From Agromyces aureus (GTDB taxonomy: Bacteria; Actinomycetota; Actinomycetes; Actinomycetales; Microbacteriaceae): a stretch of DNA of 64,000 bases. Positions 9,040 to 16,849 of this stretch are shown in pieces (position 1 is the first letter of the stretch; the number at the start of each line of letters is the position of its first letter). The position numbers were made by a program, and so were the translations under genes. The DNA lies in NCBI RefSeq assembly GCF_001660485.1, contig NZ_CP013979.1, positions 2,666,001 to 2,730,000 on the forward strand, written 5' to 3'. Under the pieces are notes generated by a model that saw only the letters and a list, made by a program, of their open reading frames with translations, ran no database searches and was not told the origin of the DNA.

Positions 9040-9084
9040 TTAGTTGATCCACTCATGCAATCATGATTTAGTTGAGCGAATCAA
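9040..9084. promoter_or_regulatory. Divergent operator region between hydrolase and quinone-reductase remnant
   Basis: Two copies of TTAGTTGA lie 28 bp apart (9040-9047 and 9068-9075). A perfect 10-bp palindrome AATCATGATT is at 9059-9068, and TTGA-N5-TCAA at 9072-9084. This is a plausible target of the adjacent MarR protein; assignment is inferred. Confidence 0.45.
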
Positions 9085-9100
9085 GCAAAAGGAGCAAAGC

Positions 9101-9972
9101 ATGGCCACTCGCCCCCAGCTCTTCGATCGCGAAACGGCCGTCCCGTCGCAGATGAACGCCGTCGTCCTCGACCGATTCGGGGGCGTGGACGAGCTTTCGC
9201 AGCGGAAGATCTCCGTCCCCGCCGTTGGCGCGCAGGACGTCTTGATTCGTGTCGAATTCGCCGGCGTCGCCTCCTGGGACGCGATCGAGCGTCAGGGCGA
9301 CTACGACGGTGCATTCGGCGTCGCCTCGAGGTTCCCATACGTGCTCGGCTGGGATGCGGCGGGCACCGTGGCTGCTGTCGGCAGCGATGTGACCCGCTTC
9401 GAGGTCGGTGACCGCGTGTATGCAGCCTCCATGCCGGTGTCGCGCGGTGGGTTCTATGCCGACTACGGCGTCGTCGAGGCCGAACACGTGGCGCACGTAC
9501 CCGCGCGGCTCACGACGGAACAGGCCGGCGTGATGGCATGGGACGCACTGACCGCGCTGAGCGGACTCGACCTGCTCGGCCTGGAGCCTGGCCAGACGCT
9601 GATGGTGTTCGGAGCCAGCGGCGGCATGGGCCACATGGCCGTCCAACTGGCACGTCAGCGGGGAATTCGCGTGTTCGCCGTCACCTCTGGAGACGACGGC
9701 GTCGTTCCCTTCGGGCGATTCGGAGCTCAGGACGAGTGGCGTGGCCGCGCGGGGTTCATCCACTTCCCGTGACCGAGCTTGGCGTGCCGGTCTCCTCCTT
9801 TGACGGAGATCGTAGCCGGGCCGCGCTCGAGCGTCTGAGTACGACCATCGAGGCAAGCGCGTTCACCCCGCACGTTGCTCGCACCTTCTCCATGACCCAG
9901 GCGAAGGAGGCCCACCACGCGCTTCGGGAGCACTACGTCGGCAAGTTGGCGCTGAGAACTTCCGCGCCGTAA
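9101..9972 (+). pseudogene. Decayed NADP-dependent quinone oxidoreductase/zinc-type alcohol dehydrogenase family gene
   Basis: The N-terminal two thirds read from an ATG at 9101 (AAGGAG upstream): a GroES-like domain and an NADP-binding start, VFGASGGMGHMAVQLA, typical of quinone oxidoreductases. After AVTSGDDG the reading becomes atypical and ends at a stop at 9770-9772. The family C-terminus (SSFDGDRSRAALERLS, then EAHHALREHYVGKLAL) continues in another frame to 9972. Roughly 60-70 residues of the Rossmann half appear to be missing at the junction, so an internal deletion with frameshift has inactivated the gene. Confidence 0.8.
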
Positions 9973-9977
9973 CGGCG

Positions 9978-10030
9978 CAGAAAAAGCCCGGTCAACAGGG
10001 AATAATCCAGATTCGAACCTGCGATCCGTC
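9978..10030 (-). other. Eroded tRNA 3'-end/terminator-like fragment
   Basis: On the minus strand GGATCGCAGGTTCGAATC (10027-10010) matches the T-arm of the tRNA-Pro fragment at 14.05 kb at about 15 of 18 positions, and an AAAAAGCCCGG run lies just beyond, where the intact terminator would be. The T-stem is broken and no acceptor stem is present. It may be an old attachment-site scar; this is weak evidence. Confidence 0.3.
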
Positions 10031-10097
10031 GACTCACAGGCATTGGCCCACCCCACCTGCGGCGACCTGAACGCCTCGGCCGACGAGTTGGTGGACG

Positions 10098-10168
10098 CCC
10101 ACTCCCCGGAATTACGGGATCAGCGGTGCTGGGCCGCCCGGGTTTCGACGATCCCGGTTTGTCTTTTG
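10098..10168. repeat. Degenerate direct repeat, left copy
   Basis: Same orientation and roughly 70% match to 13889-13960. The shared core is CCCACTCCCC(C)GGAAT, followed by GTGCTG, GACGAT or AACGAT, and CCGG-TGTCT. The two copies flank the acyl-CoA-dehydrogenase/PIG-L/glycosyltransferase operon. Confidence 0.45.
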
Positions 10169-10234
10169 AGGGAGGGCCCGAGGAATCCGCCCATTAGGCC
10201 GATCGTGTTAATGAACGCCAGCCCGGCGGCCGCG
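10160..10234 (-). pseudogene. Fragment of an MFS transporter
   Basis: The minus strand encodes AAAGLAFINTIGLMGGFLGP, which resembles the conserved AAGIALINSIGNLGGFVGP helix of anion/cation symporter-type MFS permeases. Both sides quickly become unrelated sequence, so only a remnant of about 25 codons remains. It supports the view that the 9.1-10.2 kb stretch is a graveyard of truncated genes. Confidence 0.45.
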
Positions 10235-10237
10235 GAC

Positions 10238-10990
10238 TCACGCCGGGATACCGACGTCCCGGTCCTCGGCGCCATCGACGAGTGCAGATCCCGCTCGACG
10301 GACGAGGTCCTCCCGCAGATAGCGCGCATATCCGTCCGGTGTGCGTCCGACCGGGCGGCCACTCGTCCGGACTTCAGCCGCATCGCTTGCGACGATCCTC
10401 GCCCACGTCTGCCGCGCTCGGTCCACGAGCCGGACGTCCTCGTGCACCGTCACCTCGGCGAACCCTCCCGCTGCAAAGTGTGCGGATGCTCGGATGCCGA
10501 AGTTCGCGCCGTGCACATGGCCGTTCGGGGATCCCTCGTGGTGCGTCGCGAGCCAAGCCGTCACCTGAGCCCTGGAGAGGTCGCGGAAGTCCGGCCGAAC
10601 GGTTCCGACGACGAGATCGGCTCCCCCATCGGCGAGGTCGCGCTGGTGGCTGAGCCAATTGGCGGGGACCTCGGAGTCGCCGTCAGTGTGAGCGAGCCAG
10701 ACGCAGCCCGACGAATACGCGGCGAAGGCGTCGAGGGCTGCCGTCACGCCGGCGGCGCGAGCCGCGCCGACGTTGCGGCGGTCGACCTCGACGACCGAAA
10801 CGTCGTGCATCGAAGCGATGGCCGCGGAGCCGTCGCCGCACGCGTCCAGCACGACGAAGGCGCGGATGTGGACGTCCGCGAGGGAAGCGTCCGCAGCGGC
10901 CCTGCCGATCGAAGCGAGACACCGACCGAGCAACTCGGCCTCGTCATGCACCGGGACGACGACCGCGATGGCTCGCAACCGCTCGCTCAC
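10238..10990 (-). CDS. Family 2 glycosyltransferase
   Basis: 250 aa. The N-terminus AIAVVVPVHDEAELLGRCLASI is the GT-A nucleotide-sugar fold start, and LAHTDGDSEVPANWL holds the DxD-type metal motif. GANFGIRASAHFAAGGF and the later HEDVRL (acceptor/base region) complete the family pattern. No membrane span, so it acts in the cytoplasm or peripherally at the membrane. The start overlaps the stop of the PIG-L/methyltransferase fusion by 4 bp (ATGA), so it is the last gene of a translationally coupled operon. Sugar donor and acceptor are unknown. Confidence 0.8.
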   Translation of the reverse strand: MSERLRAIAVVVPVHDEAELLGRCLASIGRAAADASLADVHIRAFVVLDACGDGSAAIASMHDVSVVEVDRRNVGAARAAGVTAALDAFAAYSSGCVWLAHTDGDSEVPANWLSHQRDLADGGADLVVGTVRPDFRDLSRAQVTAWLATHHEGSPNGHVHGANFGIRASAHFAAGGFAEVTVHEDVRLVDRARQTWARIVASDAAEVRTSGRPVGRTPDGYARYLREDLVRRAGSALVDGAEDRDVGIPA

Positions 10991-12357
10991 GAGCGCGTCT
11001 CGGCCTGCTGGGCCGCAGGGCGGCGCCGGAAGCTCTCGAGGCTGAACGCCTCCTCGATGTGCATCAGTATCCGCTCGAATGCCGGATGCTGCGCGATGGC
11101 CGCGTGCACCCCGTCACCCGTGTTCGGCGCCTGCTCGAACGGATGGCGCCAATGGCAGGCGACGAGCGTGCCGCCCGGTTCGAGTTCGGCGGCGATTCCA
11201 TCGAGCACGCGGCCGAGGTCGCTCGTCGACCAGTAGTAGCCGACCTCGGACAGGACGACCAGGTCGAACGGCCCGCCCGGGATGCCGCGGGTCGCGTCGC
11301 CGATCCGGAAGTCGACTTGCGCGAAGTCGTGCACCCGGTCCCGAGCCCGGCGGATCGCCTCCGCAGCGACGTCCGTGGCCACCACGGCGTTCGCCCTGCG
11401 CGCGAGCTCGGCAGTCGTGATCCCGGTCGAGCACCCGATCTCGAGCACCCGATCGAACCTGGGTTCAGTCAGGCTCGCGAGGAGCAGGCCGCGTTTGCGA
11501 ATCTCGTACGACGAGGTCTCGAGCTGCCACGGGTTGGTGTGCCGCTCGTAGAATCCGTCGAAGTATCGCCCATCGACCGTGCGCGGCAGCGTCGGGGTCG
11601 GCCGGCGGACGGGACGTGGGACCTCGATGAACGTCTCGAATGATCGCTCGAAGTGCTCGCGCATACCAGCGTGCACGACGGGCTCGTCCTCCGGAGCCGC
11701 GGAGAGCGGCTCGAGTTGACTCCGGTGCCTTCTGATCGCGAGCATCTTGGCGGCCGTGGTTTCCGGGCTCAAGGGCAGCAGGCGCCATCCGTGCGGCTCG
11801 AGCATTCCTGGTTCGCCCCAATGCCAGAACCAGATCGGGTAGGCCGCCACCTGCACGAGGTCGGTATGAAGCGAGGCGGCCACCTCGCCGAGGACGCGGT
11901 GATCCCGATGCGCGTCGCCCGACCACGGGGAAACGAGAAGCACGCGGTCGGCCGGGTGCGCTGCGAGCGCTGCGCTCACCGAGGTCCGCACCGCGGCGAC
12001 CGCCTCGCGGATCCCGCCGTCGTCGAATCCGAGGAACGACACCGAAGCTCCCGGGGCGAGGTCGTGCAGGGCGTGGATGACCTCCACCCGGCGTTCGAGG
12101 GCGAGGTCACGTCCGCTCAGGCTCCCCGGGTGCGACGCCGCTCCATCGGTGACGATCACGACGGCGGTGGGGATGCCGCGGGCCGCCGCCGTGGCAAGCA
12201 GTCCGCCGGCGCCGAGCGTCTCGTCGTCGGGGTGCGCTGCGAGCACCATGAGGCGATCGACATCGAGGTCGAGCGTCGGCAAGGCGGACCAGTCCCACTC
12301 GGCCAACCAGACGGATTCCGCCGTACCCGGATCGCGATGATCGAATGCGATGCTCAC
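10987..12357 (-). CDS. Bifunctional PIG-L-type deacetylase / SAM-dependent methyltransferase
   Basis: 456 aa, two domains. Residues about 35-220 are a PIG-L/LmbE zinc deacetylase: AHPDDE at 41-46 and the HRDH of GDAHRDHRVLGE near residue 155 are the metal and catalytic residues, which remove N-acetyl groups from amino sugars. Residues about 270-440 are a class I methyltransferase with SAM motif I VLEIGCSTG and a NodS-like layout. NodS methylates a deacetylated glucosamine nitrogen, so deacetylation followed by N-methylation of a sugar is an attractive reading (inference). ATGA overlaps link it to the acyl-CoA-dehydrogenase-like gene before and the GT2 gene after. Confidence 0.85.
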   Translation of the reverse strand: MSIAFDHRDPGTAESVWLAEWDWSALPTLDLDVDRLMVLAAHPDDETLGAGGLLATAAARGIPTAVVIVTDGAASHPGSLSGRDLALERRVEVIHALHDLAPGASVSFLGFDDGGIREAVAAVRTSVSAALAAHPADRVLLVSPWSGDAHRDHRVLGEVAASLHTDLVQVAAYPIWFWHWGEPGMLEPHGWRLLPLSPETTAAKMLAIRRHRSQLEPLSAAPEDEPVVHAGMREHFERSFETFIEVPRPVRRPTPTLPRTVDGRYFDGFYERHTNPWQLETSSYEIRKRGLLLASLTEPRFDRVLEIGCSTGITTAELARRANAVVATDVAAEAIRRARDRVHDFAQVDFRIGDATRGIPGGPFDLVVLSEVGYYWSTSDLGRVLDGIAAELEPGGTLVACHWRHPFEQAPNTGDGVHAAIAQHPAFERILMHIEEAFSLESFRRRPAAQQAETRS

Positions 12358-13457
12358 CGGTCGGCCGCCATCCGGCCCAGTCGGGCGAGGTCGCGCTCCG
12401 CGTGGTGTTGAGCGATGTAGATGCGCAGGTCGGCCACGCGGCGTGCGTACGTTTCGTCAGAGGTGAGCGGGCCCGGGCCAAGCGCATGGTCGGCTGTTGT
12501 CAGCACCCGTTCGACCGCATCGGCGGCGCAGGCCCGCACGCGCGCGGCGAGCAGCTTCGGATCGAGGCCGGATCCTGGCGTGTCGAGTTCCGCGGCCGCT
12601 TCGGCGAGCACGGCGCGCGCCGCCCACAAGGCGAGATCCGCCGAGCCGAGGTGGACGCTCGCGAGCTGATCGGCGCCAGCGCCCTGGGCCGCTCGTGTCA
12701 ATGCATCGCGCAGTGGGTGCGCCGCGCCCCACCACGCCGCGGCCACGCCCATGCCACCCCAAGCGAAACCGGGGCGGCGCAGGTACCAGCCCGGGCCGCC
12801 GACCGGCACAGCGCGGACGCGGTCGAAGTCGACCGATGCGCTGACCACCTGACGAAGGCCCCGCGAGACCCAGGGTCCGTCGTGCGGGTGCACGTCGGAG
12901 TCGCGCATCCGCACCGCGAAGAGCCCCCGCTCCCCCTCGCCGATCCATCCGGTGACGAGCGCGTGCGAGACGTGAGCGGCGAGTGAACACCAGGGTTTGG
13001 TCCCCTCCACCGTCCAGGCGCCGTCGTGCTCCGTCGCTTCGAGCCGGACACCTGGCCCTTCGGCGGCATAGACGCCCCAACTCGATTCCGCTGAGAGGTC
13101 GAGCCCGGCGACGGCATCGGCATCGACGACGCCGTCTGCGGACGCCTGCTCCAGGATCGCGATCGCGTCGAGATGCGGTTCGAGTATGCGGGCACCGGCG
13201 ACATCGATTGCGGCGACGCCTGCGAGTATCCCCCACAGGCGCGCAGTCTCACCGCGCCCCGGAAGCGGCATCTCGCCGCCGACTCTCGCCGCCCAGCTCA
13301 GGGTGGCGACGACATCGAGTCCGAAGTCGGGCACAGACGAGGCGGATGCGACGACGCGATCGACAAGCTCGTCGGTTCCCCGATCGTCGGAACTCAGGGC
13401 GAGTTGCATCGGTGAACGGGCCCCAATCCGCAGGTCGATGGCAGATGGTCCACTCAC
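12354..13457 (-). CDS. Acyl-CoA dehydrogenase-like flavoprotein
   Basis: 367 aa from a GTG at 13457 that forms a GTGA overlap with the upstream ORF; an in-frame ATG at 13409 is the alternative. The middle part (AWTVEGTKPWCSLAAHVSHALVTG, then FDRVRAVPVGGPGWYLRRPG) follows the beta-domain pattern of acyl-CoA dehydrogenases, and the C-terminal third is helical and Ala-rich as in the family. The glutamate base is not obvious, so it may use an unusual substrate such as a protein-bound or glycosylated acyl chain. It overlaps the PIG-L/methyltransferase gene by 4 bp. Confidence 0.7.
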   Translation of the reverse strand: MSGPSAIDLRIGARSPMQLALSSDDRGTDELVDRVVASASSVPDFGLDVVATLSWAARVGGEMPLPGRGETARLWGILAGVAAIDVAGARILEPHLDAIAILEQASADGVVDADAVAGLDLSAESSWGVYAAEGPGVRLEATEHDGAWTVEGTKPWCSLAAHVSHALVTGWIGEGERGLFAVRMRDSDVHPHDGPWVSRGLRQVVSASVDFDRVRAVPVGGPGWYLRRPGFAWGGMGVAAAWWGAAHPLRDALTRAAQGAGADQLASVHLGSADLALWAARAVLAEAAAELDTPGSGLDPKLLAARVRACAADAVERVLTTADHALGPGPLTSDETYARRVADLRIYIAQHHAERDLARLGRMAADR

Positions 13458-13693
13458 GCGACGGAACCCGATCGCGCGCACATGCGGTGCGCAGGGGCAA
13501 GGAAGACGCCAAGCTGGGCAAGGGCCGCAGCTTCGACGTCGGTGCCAGCCCTGGAAGGAGTACGTCGATCCGGACCGCGCTGGTCGGGCTTCGGAGTGAA
13601 CGGGTCGCACGGGTCTGCCGTCAGATCGAAGTCAGACGGGCTCGCTGCGGGAGCCCCCGGCAGCTGGATCTCGTCGTTGGTCGGATCGGTCAT
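13454..13693 (-). CDS. Small acidic/proline-rich hypothetical protein, first gene of coupled operon
   Basis: 79 aa from the ATG at 13693, preceded six bases earlier by GGGAGA; a second ATG two codons upstream is less well placed. The sequence (TDPTNDEIQLPGAPAASPSD) is polar and low-complexity, with no recognised domain. Its TGA overlaps the GTG start of the dehydrogenase-like gene, suggesting it is translated and acts as leader or partner of the operon. It could also be only a leader ORF that sets ribosome coupling. Confidence 0.45.
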   Translation of the reverse strand: MTDPTNDEIQLPGAPAASPSDFDLTADPCDPFTPKPDQRGPDRRTPSRAGTDVEAAALAQLGVFLAPAHRMCARSGSVA

Positions 13694-13888
13694 ACCCATT
13701 CTCCCGGTTCGCCTCGTGTTCTGAGCAGGTTAGGCAGGTCAGATCTCGATCGAGAAGGGCTTGACTTCGCCGTCGACCCGATGCCGAATCGGGGACGCCC
13801 CAGCGAGTGCCGGTGGAACGGCGGCAACTGCACGATCAGGCTCGGCACATGCGCCGCTCTGGCAGAGTGCGGTGAGCGCTCGAGGGCA

Positions 13889-13960
13889 CCCACTCCCCCG
13901 GAATCACGCCGATCCGCAGTGCTGAGCACCTCTGAGCGCAACGATTCCGGCTGTCTCTCG
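13889..13960. repeat. Degenerate direct repeat, right copy
   Basis: Partner of 10098-10168 in the same orientation. It lies immediately left of the tRNA-Pro terminator, so the repeated sequence may be tRNA-flanking DNA duplicated by an old integration event (inference). Confidence 0.45.
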
Positions 13961-14000
13961 TTGTTCGTCGAGCCGTTTTCGACCACGCCGCCGTAAACAG

Positions 14001-14040
14001 AAAAGTCCCGGCGAGAAATCGCTTCTCACCGGGACTTTTT
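14001..14040. terminator. Intrinsic terminator of the tRNA-Pro locus
   Basis: AAAAGTCCCGG and CCGGGACTTTTT flank a further imperfect stem (GAGAA/TTCTC), giving a long hairpin with A- and T-tracts on either side. It can act in both directions. On the minus strand it follows the tRNA-Pro 3' end by a few bases, as in an intact tRNA gene. Confidence 0.8.
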
Positions 14041-14045
14041 CACTC

Positions 14046-14080
14046 GGTCGGGCTGACAGGATTTGAACCTGCGACCCCTT
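14046..14080 (-). other. tRNA-Pro 3'-end fragment: probable attachment site (element boundary)
   Basis: Minus strand 14080-14046 reads AAGGGGTCGCAGGTTCAAAT followed by CCTGTCAGCCCGACC: variable region, perfect T-arm and 3' acceptor strand CAGCCCG plus ACC of an actinobacterial tRNA-Pro. No D-arm or anticodon arm lies upstream, so this is only the last 35 or so bases. A tRNA 3' end separated from its gene but still followed by its terminator is the standard footprint of tyrosine-recombinase integration. The chromosome should lie to the left and the element to the right. Confidence 0.75.
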
Positions 14081-14460
14081 GGAGGTTCCAGCCCGTTTCG
14101 GGATGCCTCCGGATGTCTCGGAAAATCGCGGATTCCCTCGTGATGACAGGGAACCGGATGGTTCGCTACGTCCGATTCTACCCGGTCGATTTTGAACGCT
14201 TCCGGATGAAAGAGGTGAGTGAATGGTGAGCTCGAACCGCAACGGTCAAGTGCCGCGATTCGGCCCATCGTCCGCGGCGTCGGTCGTACAAGCGTGATGC
14301 GCATGACGCACCCCAACCGGCAGCGGTATCGGGCAGGGTAAACGGACAATTCGACCCCACGACTCCCCCACCTTCTTTCGAATGACCAATCGCCCGCACG
14401 AACCGACCGGCTTTCGGGCGGCGGCAGCATGTGATTGACGGCAGGAGCTGGACGACGACA
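14081..14460. other. Non-coding element end
   Basis: About 380 bp without a convincing gene. The longer readings here lack start signals and family resemblance. It is probably the terminal non-coding stretch of the integrated element, where recombinase arm sites would lie. Confidence 0.4.
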
Positions 14461-14464
14461 GTAG

Positions 14465-14484
14465 TACAGCAATCGCTGTATAGT
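14465..14484 (+). promoter_or_regulatory. CmtR-type operator and -10 box (copy 1)
   Basis: TACAGC-AATC-GCTGTA (14465-14480) is a perfect inverted repeat running into TATAGT (14479-14484), a good -10 only six bases before the ATG, so the transcript is probably leaderless. The same arrangement recurs at 53105-53124 before the second cmtR. Confidence 0.65.
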
Positions 14485-14490
14485 CATCGC

Positions 14491-14850
14491 ATGCTGACTA
14501 TTGCTCCGCGTGTTGATGTGATGAATCGGTTGGGTCGGGCGATGGCAGATCCAACGCGTTCGAAGATTCTGTTGAGTTTGCTGATAGAGCCGGGGTATCC
14601 GGCGCAGTTGGCGCGTGATCTCGAGCTCACGCGGAGCAATGTGTCGAATCATCTCAGTTGCCTGCGCGGTTGTGGGATCGTGGTGGCGATTCCCGAGGGG
14701 CGCGCCACTCGGTACGAGATTGCTGATCCGCACCTCACACGTGCGTTGACATCGCTGCTGGACGTGGTTCTTGCCGTTGATGACGGCGTGCCGTGCGCTG
14801 ATGACAGCTGTGAGATTCCTTTTTGCTGCGGCACGGGAGTCAACCCATGA
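14491..14850 (+). CDS. cmtR: CmtR-type ArsR/SmtB Cd/Pb-sensing repressor (copy 1)
   Basis: 119 aa. Closely follows Mycobacterium tuberculosis CmtR: ADPTRSKILLSLL, then the recognition region LTRSNVSNHLSCLRGCGIV, EGRATRYEIADPHL, and a cysteine-rich tail (VPCADDSCEIPFCC). CmtR senses Cd(II)/Pb(II) with two cysteines of the CLRGC helix and one in the tail; all are present, plus extra tail cysteines. It should repress the operon and release DNA on metal binding. The ATG at 14491 is chosen because of the leaderless promoter. Its TGA overlaps the ATPase start (ATGA). A second copy at 53131 is very similar. Confidence 0.88.
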   Translation: MLTIAPRVDVMNRLGRAMADPTRSKILLSLLIEPGYPAQLARDLELTRSNVSNHLSCLRGCGIVVAIPEGRATRYEIADPHLTRALTSLLDVVLAVDDGVPCADDSCEIPFCCGTGVNP

Positions 14851-16820
14851 GCCGCGAGTGCTGCGGCCCCGACGATGCCCCAGTCAGTATCACCCTTCGG
14901 GCCGGGGTGCCCGAGGATCCACCTATCGCCGCGCTGGTCGATGATCATGACGAGCACGGCGAAGAGCATGAGGAGTTGATTTCGTGGTGGCGTGATCCTG
15001 CGCTCCTGCTACCGGTGATCTCCGGTGTGCTGCTCGCTGTCGGGTTCGGGCTCGAGTGGTCAGGTGTGGGATGGCCGGCCACGGTGGTTCAGGCGGGCAG
15101 CCTGCTTGCGGGTGCGGCGACGTTCGTGCCTGGCGCGGTCAGGCGTCTGCTTCGCGGCAAGCTTGGCGTTGGCCTTCTGATGACGATCGCTGCCGTCGGC
15201 GCGGTGCTTCTTGGTCATGTGGGCGAAGCGGCTGCTCTTGCGTTCCTGTTCTCGATCGCTGAAGCTCTGGAGGACCGGGCGATGGATCGGGCCCGGCACG
15301 GGCTGCGTTCACTGCTCTCGCTGATCCCGGAGACGGCGCGGCTGTCTCGCCTCTCTGGCGAGGTCACGGTCCCGGCCGCGGAGATCCGTGAACTTGACAT
15401 CCTCGTGGTGCGTGCAGGCGAACGCGTCGCGACAGACGGAGTCGTCGTGATGGGTCGCAGCAGCATCGACACATCGGCGGTGACCGGTGAGTCGATCCCC
15501 ATCGAGGTTGCGCCCGGGGATCCGGTTCCTGCTGGTTCGATCAATGGTGCCGGCACGATCCAAGTCGAGGCGACCGCAGATGGCCGTGACAATTCGTTGA
15601 CCACGATCGTCCGGCTGGTTGAGGAAGCGCAGGCGAAGAAGGGCGAGCGGGCCCGGCTGGCGGATCGCATCGCGCGCCCGCTGGTCCCGATTGTTCTGAT
15701 CGTGGCAGCTCTGATCATCGGGTTCGGGTTCCTGATCGGCGACCCGGGCCTGTGGACGGAACGTGCACTGGTCGTGCTCGTCGCGGCTTCCCCGTGTGCT
15801 CTGGCGATCGCGGTGCCCGTGACGGTGATCTCGGCGATTGGTGCGGCGAGCCGGTTCGGCGTCATCATCAAGTCCGGTGCCGCGTTCGAGCAGCTCGGCG
15901 CGATCCGCATTGTCGCGTTCGACAAGACTGGCACCCTGACTCGTAACCAGCCCGAGGTCGTCGACATCGACACGTTGAACCTGGACCGTGACGAGGTCGT
16001 GAGGTTCGCTGCGGCCCTCGAGGCGAACAGCACCCACCCGCTTGCGTCCGCGATCCTGGCCGCCGCACCCGCGCACCCGACCGCATCGGAGGTGACCGAG
16101 GACGCCGGCCACGGTCTCACCGGCAAAGTCAACGGCAGCACCGTGCGAGTTGGCAGCACCAGGTGGCTGGACGCTGGCGTCCTGGCCGAGCGCGCGCACG
16201 CGATGGAAGCCGACGGCATGACCGTCGTGGTCGTCGACGTCGACGGGAGCACTGTTGGCGTGATCGGAATCCGTGACGAGCTCAAGCCCGAAGCCGCCGA
16301 CACGATCCGTCAGCTCGAGGCGGCCAGGATCGGCAGTGTCATGCTCACCGGCGATAACACCCGCACCGCGAAGGCGCTCGGCGCCCAAGTCGGCATCAGC
16401 GACATCCGCGCCGAGTTGCGACCCCAGGACAAGGCAGCCGCGATCCAAGCCCTCTCCTCCGTCAAGCCCACGGCCATGATCGGTGACGGCATCAACGACG
16501 CGCCCGCTCTCGCCGCAGCGGACGCAGGCATTGCCATGGGAGCGACCGGTTCCGCGGCCGCGGTCGAATCCGCGGATGTCGCGTTCACCGGCACAGACCT
16601 GCGGCTGATCCCGCAAGCCCTCGCGCATGCCCGCCGCGGCCGGCGCATCATGACCGGCAATATCGTGCTCTCGCTCGCGATCATCATCGTGCTCTTCCCC
16701 CTAGCCCTGTTCGGCGTGCTCGGGCTCGCCGGGGTGGTCCTCGTACACGAGATCGCTGAAGTCTTCGTGATCCTCAATGGCGTCCGCGCCGCTCGCCGGA
16801 GGGCTCTCCCCGCAGCATGA
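14847..16820 (+). CDS. P1B-4-type heavy-metal exporting ATPase (CtpG/CadA-like)
   Basis: 657 aa. The transmembrane metal motif is SPC (VAASPCALAIAVPVT, about 314) rather than CPC, and the sixth-helix region reads HEIAEVFVILNGVRA; both are P1B-4 hallmarks, a group exporting Cd, Zn, Co or Fe. Phosphorylation site DKTGTLT (about 358), STHPLAS and GDGINDAPAL are intact. The N-terminus has Cys and a His/Asp/Glu-rich stretch in place of an MXCXXC domain. It is an inner-membrane ATP-driven exporter. The cmtR-ATPase pairing parallels cmtR with ctpG in M. tuberculosis, supporting cadmium/lead efflux. Confidence 0.9.
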   Translation: MSRECCGPDDAPVSITLRAGVPEDPPIAALVDDHDEHGEEHEELISWWRDPALLLPVISGVLLAVGFGLEWSGVGWPATVVQAGSLLAGAATFVPGAVRRLLRGKLGVGLLMTIAAVGAVLLGHVGEAAALAFLFSIAEALEDRAMDRARHGLRSLLSLIPETARLSRLSGEVTVPAAEIRELDILVVRAGERVATDGVVVMGRSSIDTSAVTGESIPIEVAPGDPVPAGSINGAGTIQVEATADGRDNSLTTIVRLVEEAQAKKGERARLADRIARPLVPIVLIVAALIIGFGFLIGDPGLWTERALVVLVAASPCALAIAVPVTVISAIGAASRFGVIIKSGAAFEQLGAIRIVAFDKTGTLTRNQPEVVDIDTLNLDRDEVVRFAAALEANSTHPLASAILAAAPAHPTASEVTEDAGHGLTGKVNGSTVRVGSTRWLDAGVLAERAHAMEADGMTVVVVDVDGSTVGVIGIRDELKPEAADTIRQLEAARIGSVMLTGDNTRTAKALGAQVGISDIRAELRPQDKAAAIQALSSVKPTAMIGDGINDAPALAAADAGIAMGATGSAAAVESADVAFTGTDLRLIPQALAHARRGRRIMTGNIVLSLAIIIVLFPLALFGVLGLAGVVLVHEIAEVFVILNGVRAARRRALPAA

Positions 16821-16849
16821 AATAGCATCAGGTTCCAGATCGGCGTCCT

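Noticed and set aside
9538..9972. Separate gene of 144 codons
   Set aside because: Its N-terminal half is out-of-frame noise over the oxidoreductase; only its last 65 codons resemble the family C-terminus, so it is part of the pseudogene.
13690..13986. Minus-strand reading of about 98 codons left of the tRNA terminator
   Set aside because: No start signal, overlaps the degenerate repeat, and no family resemblance.
14046..14100. A minihelix-like tRNA with CGGGCTG upstream pairing to CAGCCCG
   Set aside because: The 7-base complement exists about 15 bases before the T-arm, but there is no D-arm or anticodon arm; more simply a chance match next to a displaced tRNA 3' end.
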